DNA from: Guyanagaster necrorhizus
Lineage: Eukaryota; Basidiomycota; Agaricomycetes; Agaricales; Physalacriaceae
Assembly (NCBI RefSeq): GCF_019112545.1
Contig: NW_025064884.1
Coordinates: forward strand, 1,872,032-1,936,031
Direction of reading: 5' to 3'
DNA: 64,000 nt
The notes beneath the pieces were generated by a model. It had not been told where the DNA came from. It saw only the letters and a program-made list of their open reading frames with translations, and ran no database searches. The position numbers were made by a program, and so were the translations under genes. Within the stretch, counting starts at the first letter, position 1. Every line of letters begins with the position of its first letter. Positions 1 to 10,092 of this stretch are shown one piece after another.

Positions 1-24
1 ACGACCAACGTGGTGGGAGGAAAC

Positions 25-716
25 TGTTGTATCTCCCTACGAAGTGCCCTAGTTTGTTTGTATTTCCTTCTAAAGCCTACACACCCTGCCCAACCTCCCG
101 GCGAATCCTTATCTGCCTCCGTCTACTCCCTATTTTCATTATCACTTGCCTTTACTTTGTACTGTACTTATATGACTTTACCTTGACTCAGAATACTGTG
201 CCTATGATGATTCACTCTATTCATTTCCCTCATCCTCCAATCACCTGTACTTTATTACGGCCCCCAAATATTCTGTACATTAGCATAAAAGACGTAGGGA
301 CATCAATACACTTAGAATTCTCTCGTCGCTATTCCCTCCGAACCGGCATCGGACCTAAGAGGATAGGGCAATACCTCACTTGATCAAATGCGGGGCTCAC
401 CACTTTCTTTGCAACTTGCAATTGTCAGAGAGCAGGATATACTCTCGCATTCGTACGTCTAGTGGTTTTACCAAGGTTCTCGACACTGATCGGAAAGTTT
501 TACCCAGACAGGTTCTCACAGAAATTGTATATCACTAGGAAGTAGTGCTCTACCCCTCCTACCATATCAGCCCTTGACCAACCAACCAACCCCCTATGCT
601 AATCCCACTGAAATGTCCCACGACCTTTCCCCCTGACGATCCTCTCCTGGCCCAGCTTGCCGCTGCGCTCAGTCCAGACGCATATCATGCCCTGGAACCC
701 ATCCTGCAGTCTCTTG
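25..716 (+). repeat. Left arm: LTR, leader and start of gag
   Basis: Forward copy of LTR plus leader plus the first bases of gag. It is almost identical to the reverse complement of 3216-3877. Relative to that arm it keeps 28 bp (251-278) between two CTGTAC hexamers, which the right arm has lost. The inner LTR boundary and the primer site could not be fixed by eye. Confidence 0.85.
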
Positions 717-1221
717 CCACCTGCATTATCTCTGCAGAAAGTTGCAGCTAATGCAGCGCAACAGAACTTGATGCAACAGAACCCCTACTCCATTCTCCAA
801 CTCCAGGAAGCTCTTCAGACAGCTCTTACTGGCGCAAATTTCACTGTCCAAACTGCAGCTACTAATGCAGGAGGACGTCCCAGCACCCTTCGCATTGACC
901 TGCCAATCTTCAAGGGCACCCACAGTGAGAATGTCCGTGCTTGGTTGAGCATCCTCGATGACCAGCTCAGCACCAGTCACATAGCAGTTGCAGACCGTAC
1001 TGTCTCTGCATCTGGACTCCTTCGCGACAATGCTCAGACATGGTACTTGGCACTCAAACGTGCCAATAACGACTGTCCACTAAGCTGGGATGACTTTCGT
1101 GCAGCACTCCTCTGAGAGTTTGACTCTCCTACTCGGATTGATGAATTACGCTCGGAGATGGACAGGGTTCCATACTCGGGGGATGTCTCCAACTACTGCT
1201 TAAAGTTTTCAGAGGGTAGAA
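657..1221 (+). pseudogene. Gypsy gag fragment
   Basis: The open frame 657-1115 encodes a Gln-rich N-terminus, then a retrotransposon-gag-like domain (PIFKGTHSENVRAWLSILDD, then TWYLALKRA and W-DDFRAALL). A TGA at 1113-1115 interrupts it. The same frame continues as EFDSPTRIDELRSEMDRV to a TAG near 1231. TGA probably replaced the CGA of an Arg codon. Downstream, the frame shifts and gag is fused to the RNase H region by an internal deletion, so no zinc knuckle or protease is present. Gag forms the cytoplasmic virus-like particle in intact elements. Confidence 0.75.
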
Positions 1222-1329
1222 ATGCAGATTAGCGAGGATGAAATGACGTTCGGAGATCGCAAATACCTCTTCAACAAAGCCTGGAGGCTTGGTCTCGAGA
1301 GGAGGAGAAGGGGCATAGCTCGTCACCAA

Positions 1330-1780
1330 AACGGTTTGACCTCAAGGAGGAGAACCTACGAACCATTGCTTTCGAGTCTCGCTGCTTGTCCCCCACTGAA
1401 CAGCGGTACTCTGCCCAGGAACGAGAAATGTTAGCCATTGTTCATGCTCTTCAGAAATTCCGTGCTTACATTGAGGGATCCCCTGTCGTTGTTCGCAGTG
1501 ATCACGAATCCTTGAAGCACGTCCTCACTCAGCGTAACCTTGGCCGCCGCCTCACCCGCTTCGTTGATGACATCTCCCATTTTGACCTCCATATCATCTA
1601 CCATCCTGGACATTCCCAGCTCGCAGCTGATGCCCTCTCCCGTCGAGATGAACTCCCGCCCACTGCTGACACCGCTGGCTACCAGCCTCTCTTCGTACAT
1701 GCTACAGAGCTCAAGCCTGAAGGGACCGAAGAAGACCGTATCAGACTTCTCACATCGACGGTCGCTTCAGTATACTGGCG
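1330..1780 (+). pseudogene. Gypsy pol remnant: RNase H
   Basis: The reading frame carries IAFESRCLSPTEQRYSAQER, then EMLAIVHALQKFR, VRSDHESLKHVL and HPGHSQLAADALSRR. These are the RNase H region and linker of Ty3/gypsy Pol. The reverse transcriptase that should precede it is deleted. A frameshift at about 1780 separates this frame from the integrase frame: the next frame begins with RYHKKLTDGAD. In an intact element this domain degrades RNA during reverse transcription. Confidence 0.75.
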
Positions 1781-3067
1781 CGCTATCACAAAAAGCTTAC
1801 CGATGGTGCTGATCCCTCAACAATTAGCAAGGGCAATTACTTCACTCAAGAAGGCATTCTATTCAAGAATACTGCCCCTGATGATGAAGAGGGTGGAAAC
1901 GAGTCTATTATGGTGGTGCCGACATCCCTTTCTGAGGCAGAAAACATCATCCGTGCTCTCCATAACGATCTCGGACACCTAGGCATTACAATTGTCACTG
2001 TGGCCCTTCGTCCGCGAGTATGGATGCCGTACCTTGCAGAGCTTGTCGAGCGTACACTCCGCACCTGTAAACTATGCCAATTCACTCGACGTGAACCATC
2101 TATCCCTCAGACTCACCGTCCTCTCCCTCGCGTCAACCTTGGTGATATCTGGGCTTTCGACTTTGTTGGTCCTCTGACAAAAACCAAGAACAGAAATCAG
2201 TATATCCTTAATTCCATGGATTTAGTGACAGACTTTACTCATGGTAAAGCTCTACCTCGTCGCTCAGGCGAATCCGTGATATCCCTGCTCCAGCTGCTCA
2301 TATCTCTACTGGGTGCACCGTTAGCTATCCTCACCGATAATGGAGAAGAGTTCATGTCTTACGTTGTTCAAAACTTCCTTCAACGCATGAAGATTCATCA
2401 CCTCCATACCTCGCCATATCACCCACAGATTAATGGGCGCCTCGAAAAGTTTAATGACACCTGCGTTCAGATGTTAGCTCGCTATACGATACCCAATAGA
2501 CAGGATGAATGGGACAAATACTTGCCTGACACTTTCCTTGCCCACAATGCCCATATCAACCGTTCCATCAACCACTCCCCACTCTATATGCTCTGTGGCC
2601 GTGAACCTCGCCTCCCTCATGACACTGTCTACAATATTGTACGCCTTCCTCCTACTGACAAGGAGATCGAAGCCCTTCAGAAATGTCACCTGAAATGTGT
2701 CTATAACTTGGAGAAATTCAGAAAGGAGGCCAATGCAGAAGGGCACGAGCTTCTTGAACGGATTGCGAAGGAACAGGAGCAAGGATACTTAGAACGAGGC
2801 CTAGCGATTGGTGACCTAGTCAAGAGACAGAGCGAACGTCAGTCAAAGCTCCATCCTCGCTGGGATGGACCTTTTATTATCCGTGACATTTCAGACAAGA
2901 ATACTTACCAGTTGATGACTAGAAATGGCTACATTCTCCAGAATCTTTACAATGGAGAACGACTCCGACGATATCACCCCCCTAATGGTGACACCTCACT
3001 CTGGTACGCTTCTGCAGACTTGCAACGGCGCGACGCATATCAAAGAATGAGGACAAGGGCTGCGTAA
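1781..3067 (+). CDS. Gypsy integrase (C-terminal part of Pol)
   Basis: A continuous frame with no stop. It has an HHCC zinc module (HNDLGHLG ... CKLCQ), then a DDE core: WAFDFVGPL (Asp), LTDNGEEF (Asp) and NGRLEKFND (Glu). A GPY/F-like module (WDGPFIIRD) follows and the protein ends at a TAA about 3065-3067. The length fits a gypsy integrase with no added chromodomain. It is the only open part of this element. Without RT or intact LTR order it could act only in trans. The first in-frame ATG is 1910, but protein homology begins upstream, so it is the tail of a Pol polyprotein rather than a stand-alone gene. Confidence 0.85.
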   Translation, partial: RYHKKLTDGADPSTISKGNYFTQEGILFKNTAPDDEEGGNESIMVVPTSLSEAENIIRALHNDLGHLGITIVTVALRPRVWMPYLAELVERTLRTCKLCQFTRREPSIPQTHRPLPRVNLGDIWAFDFVGPLTKTKNRNQYILNSMDLVTDFTHGKALPRRSGESVISLLQLLISLLGAPLAILTDNGEEFMSYVVQNFLQRMKIHHLHTSPYHPQINGRLEKFNDTCVQMLARYTIPNRQDEWDKYLPDTFLAHNAHINRSINHSPLYMLCGREPRLPHDTVYNIVRLPPTDKEIEALQKCHLKCVYNLEKFRKEANAEGHELLERIAKEQEQGYLERGLAIGDLVKRQSERQSKLHPRWDGPFIIRDISDKNTYQLMTRNGYILQNLYNGERLRRYHPPNGDTSLWYASADLQRRDAYQRMRTRAA

Positions 3068-3215
3068 CCGTCACTCGTCACAACCAGTTGTTCCATACAC
3101 ACCTCCCCGATTCAGCACTCAACTTCAATTCTGCCCTCGACACCTCAATTCTCGCACTTGACATTTCTCTTTTGCAGGAGCAAAAGTCTTAACGAGAGGG
3201 ATTCTGACTGCGAAT

Positions 3216-3877
3216 CAGGAGATTGCAGGATAGGTTCCAGGGCATGATATGCATCTGGACTGAGTGCAGCGGCAAGCTGGGCCAGGAGAGGATCGTCAGG
3301 GGGAACGTCGTGGGACATTTCAGTGGGATTAGCATAGGGGGTGGTTGGTTGGTCGAGGGCTGATATGGCAGGAGGGGTAGAGCACTACTTCCTAGTGATA
3401 TACAATTTCTGTGAGAACCCGGCCAGGTAAAACTTTCTGATCAGCATCGAGAACCTTGGTAAAACCACTAGACGTACGAATGCGAGAGTATATCCTGCTC
3501 TCTGACAATTGCAAGTCACAAAGAAAGTGGTGAGCCCCGCATTTGATCAAGTGAGGTATCGCCCTATCCTCTTAGGTCCGATGCCGGTTCGGAGGGAATA
3601 GCGACGAGAGAATTCTAAGTGTATTGATGTCCCTACATCTTTTATGCTAATGTACAGGTGATTGGAGGATGAGGGAAATGAATAGAGTGAATCATCATAG
3701 GCACAGTATTCTGAGTCAAGGTAAAGTCATATAAGTACAGTACAAAGTAAAGGCAAGTGATAATGAAAATAGGGAGTAGACGGAGGCAGATAAGGATTCG
3801 CCGGGAGGTTGGGCAGGGTGCGTAGGCTTTAGAAGGAAATACAAACAAACTAGGGTACTTCGTAGGGAGATACAACA
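3216..3877 (-). repeat. Right arm: inverted copy of LTR and gag start
   Basis: Reverse-complement copy of 25-716. It carries a short deletion at about 3653 between CTGTAC microhomologies, and scattered point differences. The outer end at 3877 is the LTR 5' edge (TG...). Sequence beyond it is unrelated to the sequence left of 25, so the repeat ends there precisely. Confidence 0.85.
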
Positions 3878-4128
3878 AAACAAGGGTTCAGAACGAACCA
3901 AATTACCGAAGTTTCCTCGATTTGGGTAAATTTCACTTTGAGTGGGTTTTTGGTGCTTTTCGCTGCGAACTCGTTTCCGTGTGTATAATTATTAGGGATG
4001 GGTGTGGCAAAGTACGCTAAATGATAAAGACGGTCCTTGGAACAATAATCAACCCCCCAAAAAACCAGATCAAATCAAATCAACCTTCCCTCGCTGTTCG
4101 GGCACTGACACCGCTCACTGGCAATTAA

Positions 4129-4579
4129 TTACTGCCCATTCTTCGACCCGAGGAAAGAATCAAAAATGCCGGTGTCGATGCCCGCGAGACCTGTCAAAGA
4201 TGCGAGGTTACCAGCTGGGCCGCCGGAAAGAGGCGAAGCAGTGGGCTCCTGCGATGATTCAGACGACGACGGCGGCGGCGACTCGGACGCCTGCTGAGGC
4301 ACATCGGGAGCGGAGTTGGGAGAAAACGACGAAGGCGCCATGGGGAACGCGGTGAATGCCTTGGGGTCAAGCCCGCCGAGGCCGTTGCCCGCCGATAAGA
4401 AGTTGGAAAAACCCCCTGGCGCCCCGAATCCGGATCCTGATCCTCGAGCTCCGCCTGCTCCTGCTCTGCGTCCCTGAGCTCTGCGTTGCATGAGTGAGAA
4501 CATATCGAAAGACATGATGTGATTGCTGCTCAGGTTCATCATGAGCGAACGATACTGAGAACAGAGATAAGCAGCATAC
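4129..4579 (-). CDS. Host gene, 3' exon, unknown function
   Basis: The frame reads YAAYLCSQYRSLMM, NLSSNHIMSFDMFSLM, then a Gly/Ala/Arg-rich stretch and a Ser/Pro-rich tail ending GIFDSFLGSKNGQ with TAA at 4129-4131. A good acceptor (pyrimidine tract, AACCCAG) lies just above 4579, so this is a terminal exon. The N-terminus is not settled. The hydrophobic frame 4797-4979 could be the upstream exon if a donor near 4943 is used, which would give a roughly 360-bp intron. Codon use is GC-rich, like host genes. No family was recognised. It is divergent from the gene at 5099. Confidence 0.5.
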
Positions 4580-4796
4580 CTGGGTTAAGGAAAGGAAAGG
4601 AAAGTGGTATAAAATACAGAGGAGGGTATCACTTGCAAATTGAAGCCCGAGTGGAGGTCAAGAGCGACTTGAAGGATTGGAAGGCTGCTACCAGCCTTTT
4701 TATACCATTTCATGGTCTCTGTATCAGCATGGCACGGCACGATAAGAACTGTTTCTTTGCCCACAAGTGTCTCTTGTTCTTCCTGTATTCCCATAT

Positions 4797-4979
4797 TTAG
4801 GTTCCTGGGTCAGTGGGCTGCATACAGCCGGGGCAGCGATGCCAGATGGCCACGAGCAGGGTCCGCATACAGGTATACATGTGGACTGTTAGAAAGAGTA
4901 TCAAAGCCAGAAGAGAGAAGGACGAAGCTAGTAGATAACATTGCGGCAAAGCTAGCCCGACCAAGGAAAGCTTTCTCAT
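4797..4979 (-). CDS. Short hydrophobic ORF, possible first exon
   Basis: The ORF starts MRKLSLVGLALPQC and has one strong membrane-type stretch (LLASSFSLLALILFLTV), then a Cys-containing tail and stop. It could be an N-terminal signal-anchor exon of the gene ending at 4129, because splicing after the codons for TVHM would join in phase with YAAYLCSQ. A TATAAAAA motif on the minus strand near 4705 argues instead for a separate downstream transcript. Not recognised. Confidence 0.3.
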   Translation of the reverse strand: MRKLSLVGLALPQCYLLASSFSLLALILFLTVHMYTCMRTLLVAIWHRCPGCMQPTDPGT

Positions 4980-5098
4980 TCGGACAAAGTACCAGATAAA
5001 CGGATATTTCTAAAGTAAACCAGAATATGACTCAAAGCGAATTTTTGCGGCGTGTCAGCTAACGGGAGAAATGGCCAAAATACGACTGCAGCGCCGTG

Positions 5099-5509
5099 AT
5101 GGGCGAATCTCAGAATCAGATTGTGACGGCTCTGAACGCATGTCACGACGCACGTGCAGCGTTACCTTTCGTACTACCGAACCCCATGGAAGTACGCTAA
5201 TGTTCCCGAATGCGGATTCTCTTTCTAATCCTTGGCTCTCAGCGGTCAATATTGTCTTACAGAACTGGAATCTCGTCTATGAGGATTTCATCATACCTTG
5301 CAGCCAAGTACAGTCTCCGGCGTCGAGTGGTTGACTCATACACTAGACAGCCAAGGGAGATCATGTCGTTTGTCACCCAGTACACGCCCGTCTTTACGAC
5401 CATTGCGCAGACTCTCGTATTATTCGAAGACATGGCTCGGGACATGTATGTGATGATTAGGGATGACTCCGCGAGGCGGGAATTACTTTCCCATGTTAAA
5501 TTAGGATAA
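5099..5509 (+). CDS. Small host protein, two exons, unknown function
   Basis: The model is exon 1 5099-5191, a 51-bp intron 5192-5242 (GTACGC...CTCTCAG with a CTAAT branch-like site), and exon 2 5243-5509, giving 119 aa. It starts MGESQNQIVTALNACHDARA. The second exon has YLAAKYSLRRRVVDSY, FVTQYTPVFTTIAQTLVLFE and DMARDMYVMIRDD. The protein is helical-looking with no signal peptide. The intron joins two frames in phase, which favours a real gene over the overlapping minus-strand ORF 5257-5613. An acceptor-like GACTGCAG just before the ATG leaves room for a 5' exon. The minus-strand neighbour shares the ~120-bp upstream region. Function not recognised. Confidence 0.55.
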
Positions 5510-6339
5510 ATATAGCGTAGCCCAGATAGAATTTTGGCTGAATAGTGAGCTTTATTGGAGAGCGAACTGATGTTACTGTTATTGTTAGCGTTGGTACCAG
5601 CACAAGGCCTCAATCATGGAACGGCTGGATCATCGTCTACAAGTTTCATGAGCAAGTAGCCATGCCAATGAAAGGAACACGCACTCGAGTGGCGAGGGAG
5701 CCTAGAGATGAGCACCCCTTTCAGAGTCTCAATAAGAACTAGCGGAATGTCCTTCGCACCAAGATCGCGCATGCATAAGCTCGCGTACGGAGAAGAGTTT
5801 GCAACATGCCACAAATATTCCCAACAGGACGTTCCGGCACACTAACATGCCTAGGCTAGGCACCTCCTTATGGGCTGGCACCGCTCGTCCTCGGATAAGT
5901 CGGGCGTCTGATGAGGCATGGAAATGTTATTGATGAAACGAAGGAAAGATGCAAAGAGTTGCCATCGCTCGACGTCTCAAAGTAACAAACGGTCCCCCAA
6001 CTTCATTGCCGTCCAAGACCGGGTTAAAACCTTGCTTTAGAACTTCATAAGCGAGGGGGGAACCCCAAGAAACACACCTGTGGACCTTGACACTAAGACT
6101 TTAATGCGAGCCAGTCAAGGCGAGTCGCCACTCGATTTTAGCAGGTAAAAATAAATTGATTAAAACCAGACCTACAGGAACGATATTCTCAGCCTACATG
6201 CCGCATCCTAGATGTTATATGCAAGACGAGATACCGTTTTCCCCGGCGTTCGAAAACAAAACAAAGAGAGAGGCGTTCAGGGTTCCCAATTTGTCATCAG
6301 CTACGGCCACACAAGGTTGAACTCTTTCATAGCTCCAAT

Positions 6340-7356
6340 ATGGACATGAACTCGTTTCAGACTCAAGAGGATGAGACGCTCCTCTCTGAGAGAATTTACT
6401 CCCTAGTGAGTGCGATTTCACTGGCGATGCTGATAGCCACACCTCACCGGCTTGCAGATCGACACTATAGGGATTGCAGGAGCGATTGAATCCATGCCTA
6501 GGACAACCGGTGTTGCAGTGAAGCCCATGGGAGATTTAGACCTCGGCTACATTGAGAGAAGTCTGGTGAGCACATTGGCGAGATGTTAAATAAAGTAAAG
6601 ATCAACTCATTCTCAGCAGGCGAACTATGCTGCCATGCCACAAAGACTCAAGGCTCCCCATAATGCTCCTCGCAACGTGCCTCCCACTGATCCCGCCGCA
6701 TTTGATGCCTGGATTGTCTCTCTCTTTCTCCAGGAGAGGGCTGATGACACATACCATCATCCAGAACGGCTATACGAGCGCGAACAGCCCTCACGCCAAC
6801 CTCCACCCACTGATCCTGTGGAATTCGATGCCTGGATTGTCGCCATGACACGAAGCAAGAAGGCCGACAAGACCCATCATCGCGACGTTGTTCGCGATGA
6901 ACACCCCAATAACACATTTGTAGATATGTTATCAAGCGGCCCATCGGGGTCAACGACAGCAATGACAGGACCCTCGTACCCTCAGCTTCCATGGTGGATC
7001 GTGCCCACTGGGCTCCCTCCACTGCTCCACAACCCATGCCCGGTCGTCGCCACTACAACCCCGAGCTGGCTCACTGGCACCAACGGAGAGTCGTCGGTTA
7101 TATTCATGCCCCATGCGCATATGTAGCGACGTCCAGTTGTATCTACAAGTCTCATTCAATTTCTTTTCAGAATGAGAATATCTTTCCAAACTCACTTGTT
7201 CGAAGTCTGCAAGCCCGTCAGTTCGAAGTACGTTTTGTGTTAGATGTGTCGACGAGCAGAGATAACGGTGCGATTCGCCGACTCGTCTTCCTGTCATTGG
7301 CTGCTCTTCGTCAGAGGGAAGTCATAAAACAATGTCACTTATGGCAGCAGCAATGA
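6340..7356 (+). CDS. Unrecognised multicopy gene, copy 1
   Basis: Four exons: 6340-6405, 6458-6565, 6617-7096 and 7171-7356. Introns of 52, 51 and 74 bp have GTGAGT/GTGAGC/GTTATA donors and CAG acceptors, and all junctions are in phase 0, giving 279 aa. It starts MDMNSFQTQEDETLL. Exon 2 ends DLGYIERSL and exon 3 opens QANYAAMPQ. Exon 3 has two 41-residue units, each with PPTDP..FDAWIV, then FVDM-SSGPSGSTTAMTG and a Pro/Trp-rich PQLPWW stretch. Exon 4 encodes RRLVFLSLAALRQRE. No signal peptide or known domain was recognised. Copy 2 keeps the same exon structure, which supports the model. The start was chosen because the MDMNS context is shared among copies. Confidence 0.6.
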
Positions 7357-7572
7357 ACAGGCAGAAGGCATTGTTGCCAGTAGCGGGCTCACGTATTTGC
7401 TGGCAGTGGTGGTCGAGAGGAAGGATGACGGAGTCACGTCACATTTCTCTTTGCCGTAGACCTCAACGTCTGCAATGACTCGATATCTCCCTTGTTTGTC
7501 TTTCTCCCTGCCTATCTTCATACCTCTGACGGGCGCAAGATAGTATTCTACTTTTGAAGAAGGACAAGGCAT
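7339..7572 (-). CDS. Conserved minus-strand ORF in the repeat, copy 1
   Basis: The ORF has YYLAPVRGMKIGREKDKQ and RYRVIADVEVYGKEKCD. It overlaps the 3' end of the plus-strand gene by 18 bp, so the two would be convergent. The frame stays open in copies 1, 2 (33108-33383) and 3 (59158-59379). Minus-strand sequence at about 21,050-21,170 in divergent copy 4 gives a related NYAIVDVKLKVEG, which hints at coding constraint. It may be an exon of a larger gene. It could equally be untranslated sequence that happens to be open. Unrecognised. Confidence 0.3.
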   Translation of the reverse strand: MPCPSSKVEYYLAPVRGMKIGREKDKQGRYRVIADVEVYGKEKCDVTPSSFLSTTTASKYVSPLLATMPSACSLLLP

Positions 7573-8658
7573 GCTATCTTAGCTTTTCTGTCGCCTTCTC
7601 CTACTGAGCGAAAACATTTTACAGACTTTCTCCTGCGATTTTCTTTGATCTGGCTTAACAGAACTGCCTACGTATGTGTCGAGTCGCTCGCAGAATGAAG
7701 GGCGATGCTGGATATGGAGCGGGGCGGTCGTTGCGCTAGTAAAACCGACACGGAGACGTGCTTCTGGTCGCCATCCTCCTCTTTTTCTGGCTAGCATGGG
7801 CTTCCTGTACCATGGATCATGCAGGGGGAGAGTAGAATTCGGCAAGGAACAGTATGTTTTCCATTCTTGGTCGTGTTGCCCTTTCATGCAACGTTGTCTA
7901 GATCCTCGTTCTTTTCCTTGTCACTAAAATACCCCTTCGTAACGGCGCAAGATATATCTTGAGGGGCGATTAGAGCATGTTCGTGAAGACAGATGCAAAG
8001 GCGCGGTCCTCCTACTTTATTACGTTCTCCCAATCCTGACCTCGATATTTAGGCCGAAGAACACCAAATCGGCTCATTATCGAGGCACAGACTTCCCTCT
8101 TTTTTTGTCTTCAGCACCGAACAGCGTTCGTTAATCTAGACTACGAGTCTTCGAGGTGGAATACACAACAATTCCGCAACTCAGGCTAGCGACGTTGGGC
8201 TGACTACAAGGTCTACCTTGAATTGAAATGTAGAACAAGTATATGCGGCAGCAGGTAGGTGCGATTACAAAGGTCTTGTTTTTGGACGACAGTCTGAGAT
8301 GTTTGTAGGCCTCTTTAATGGGAACAAAGGTGCGGCAACCGGCAAAACATTCCTCGTTCAGTGGCGTTGCGGCGATCTCAAGCGCATGTCGCCGTCCACG
8401 ACGATACTTCCCAGGCTACGCCTTATATAAGATGTTATTGGAGACGTGGATTAGTGCTAGTTCCGCTACGCGAAACATCCAAGTATCAACTTTGGAACAT
8501 GAGTTGCTACGGTCGAGTAATTGAGCACCTGGGAGGGGGCAGTACAGTGTTCCGCTCAATACAATGTAACTCGTTTCCTTTGTGTTCCGTATTTGTTATT
8601 GACGATGCTTATAAGAACTGGATTCTGTTGTCAGTTCAGACAATCACCTTCATCAAAC

Positions 8659-10022
8659 ATGACTGCTCCTCAGCCAGGTCGGTGTCTGATGTTTTCGCAA
8701 CATTGGCTTACTTTGCTGACAAATCTTGTACAGTGAACGCATACATACTAGCTCTTCCTAATGAACTCCTCGAGGAAGTACTGTCACCGGAAGTACGGGA
8801 GGAGCGTCATTACGACAACACAAAAATTGGGATCGTCACCCTCTGCTCCGTTTCCAAACGTTTCCGCGATGTTTTCCTTCGGCACCTTTACCGCACCATC
8901 CGTTATCATGATATACGCAACATGAGACCGTTCCTCGACGTACTTCGCTTCCGGGGCGTCCAATACGTCGTGCACCTCGACCTGGTGCTTCACCCAATCC
9001 TCTGTGTACCCGGTTACGATCTCCTTAGCATGCTTGACTTGTTCCTTCTTTCGCTGCCGAAACTTGAGGTTCTCCAGTCTCTCCGCCTGGACATCCGTCC
9101 AACGCCAAGAGACCTAGAGGACAGTTACACCACCGTCATATCGGTCGTTGAACGGGCACCCGCAGATGTAGTGCATTTGTCTCCAGAAGTGGTCAATACT
9201 CTTAATTCGGTGTTCCAAACCCTTCCTCAATCACTTCGCTCACTTTCTTTGAGTGGGTTCTGTTTTGAAGATGCCACAGCAGGTCTAGCGGCTACCGAAT
9301 TCCCTTCTCTACGCACCCTGTCGCTCGACCTGAACGGGACAGGCGACCCGTACATCGTCAACCGTCGGCACTTCTTGCGGGGAATGCCTCGCCTTGAAAG
9401 CATCGAGCTTCCCGTGCAGTGGTGTCCTCGCAGAACGTTGTTCAGACGAGTGTTTGCCGGTCGCAAATTCAAACACATCAAGATCGGATTTACTGGGCGG
9501 ATGCGCATGTCCGACACGGACACGCATGAGGATCATGCATGCCCATGGAACCGGTGTATCGTCGGGTTGCTCCGACAATCTTCCTCTATCCTGACGAGTC
9601 TCAACATTGGGACGATATCCCTCATTATTCCTCGCAAAGTAGCGTTCCCTGCATTGACCTCGCTCACTCTTCTCGATATCGAATTTGGCTTTAATGCTGG
9701 TAAGGAGCTCCAAGCACTCCTGGCGCCCTTTCTTAGCTCTCCGCTCGAAGTACTGGAGATACTGGAGTGTCACAATCTTCCGGCTGTGTTGGTGGGACTC
9801 ATTGACACCCATTGGCCAAAGTTGAGGAAGCTTAGCGTGTCGGAGCTCACTACCGTCAAGGACGAATACGATCCTCCGGATCTTTATCCTTATTTGCGTT
9901 GTTTGGGAGATGATGCTGCTTGGGATGCGGAGACACGGAGAGAGCTTGAAGCGATATGCGAACACCGGGGGGTGGATGCATGGCTGGATTGGGGGTACGC
10001 AGACTTACCCTGGAGGGATTAG
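8659..10022 (+). CDS. F-box / leucine-rich-repeat-like protein
   Basis: Exon 1 8659-8677 (MTAPQP), intron 8678-8733 (56 bp, ACAG acceptor), exon 2 8734-10022, giving about 435 aa. The F-box is at the N-terminus (YILALPNELLEEVL, then VTLCSVSKRFRDVFLRHLYR). The rest has degenerate Leu-rich repeats (LRSLSLSGFCFED, LRTLSLDLNG, LTSLTLLDIEF, LEVLEILECHNL, LRKLSVSELTT). F-box proteins normally recruit substrates to SCF ubiquitin ligases through Skp1; the substrate here is unknown. The spliced start is preferred to the longer unspliced frame from 8361 because the upstream residues do not look protein-like and the splice gives a typical short N-terminus. The first 130 bp are duplicated at 34,256. Confidence 0.8.
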
Positions 10023-10092
10023 GACTCTTCATCAGCAAGTAGGATATTATCTCTACTGACTAGTGTTTGATACTGTAACAAAGAAGAAATTA

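Larger units (their letters stand above)
25..3877. mobile_element. Ty3/gypsy element with inverted LTR ends
   Basis: The block starts TGTTGTATCTCCC at 25 and ends with the reverse complement GGGAGATACAACA at 3877, so both outer ends are the 5' edge of the same LTR. Homology between the arms stops exactly at these points. AAAC (21-24) precedes the left end and AAAC (3878-3881) follows the right end, a possible 4-bp target duplication. The inside holds a gag fragment, an RNase H fragment and an integrase reading left to right. The rest of gag, protease and most of reverse transcriptase are missing. A purine run (about 3191-3201) that looks like a polypurine tract sits where the 3' LTR should begin, but an inverted gag-leader-LTR copy follows instead. 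Confidence 0.8.
5533..8788. repeat. Segmental repeat, copy 1
   Basis: Closely similar to 30,744-34,385 (copy 2) and, with CpG sites mutated, to 57,275-59,365 (copy 3). It contains the unrecognised gene at 6340-7356 and the start of the F-box gene. Compared with copy 2 it lacks about 500 bp after the GGAACGGCTGG motif near 5630, lacks one 123-bp repeat in exon 3, and has extra DNA near 7840-8020 and 8230-8300. Similarity to copy 2 stops at 8788, inside the F-box coding exon. Terminal inverted repeats or a target duplication were not found. Confidence 0.8.

Noticed and set aside
3216..3877. Separate small gene encoding a hydrophobic protein (LICLRLLPIFIITCLYF)
   Set aside because: The same frame exists in the left LTR arm, so it is LTR sequence open by chance.
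4002..4355. Plus-strand ORF overlapping the 4129-4579 exon
   Set aside because: Composition is that of an antisense shadow; the minus frame has a splice acceptor and protein-like sequence.
5257..5613. Minus-strand 118-aa ORF
   Set aside because: It overlaps the better supported two-exon plus-strand gene and runs into the edge of the segmental repeat.
8361..8658. N-terminal 99 residues of the long unspliced F-box frame
   Set aside because: Low protein-likeness, no match among F-box N-termini, and a good intron gives a compact start at 8659. The same region in copy 2 is open only as far as the truncation.
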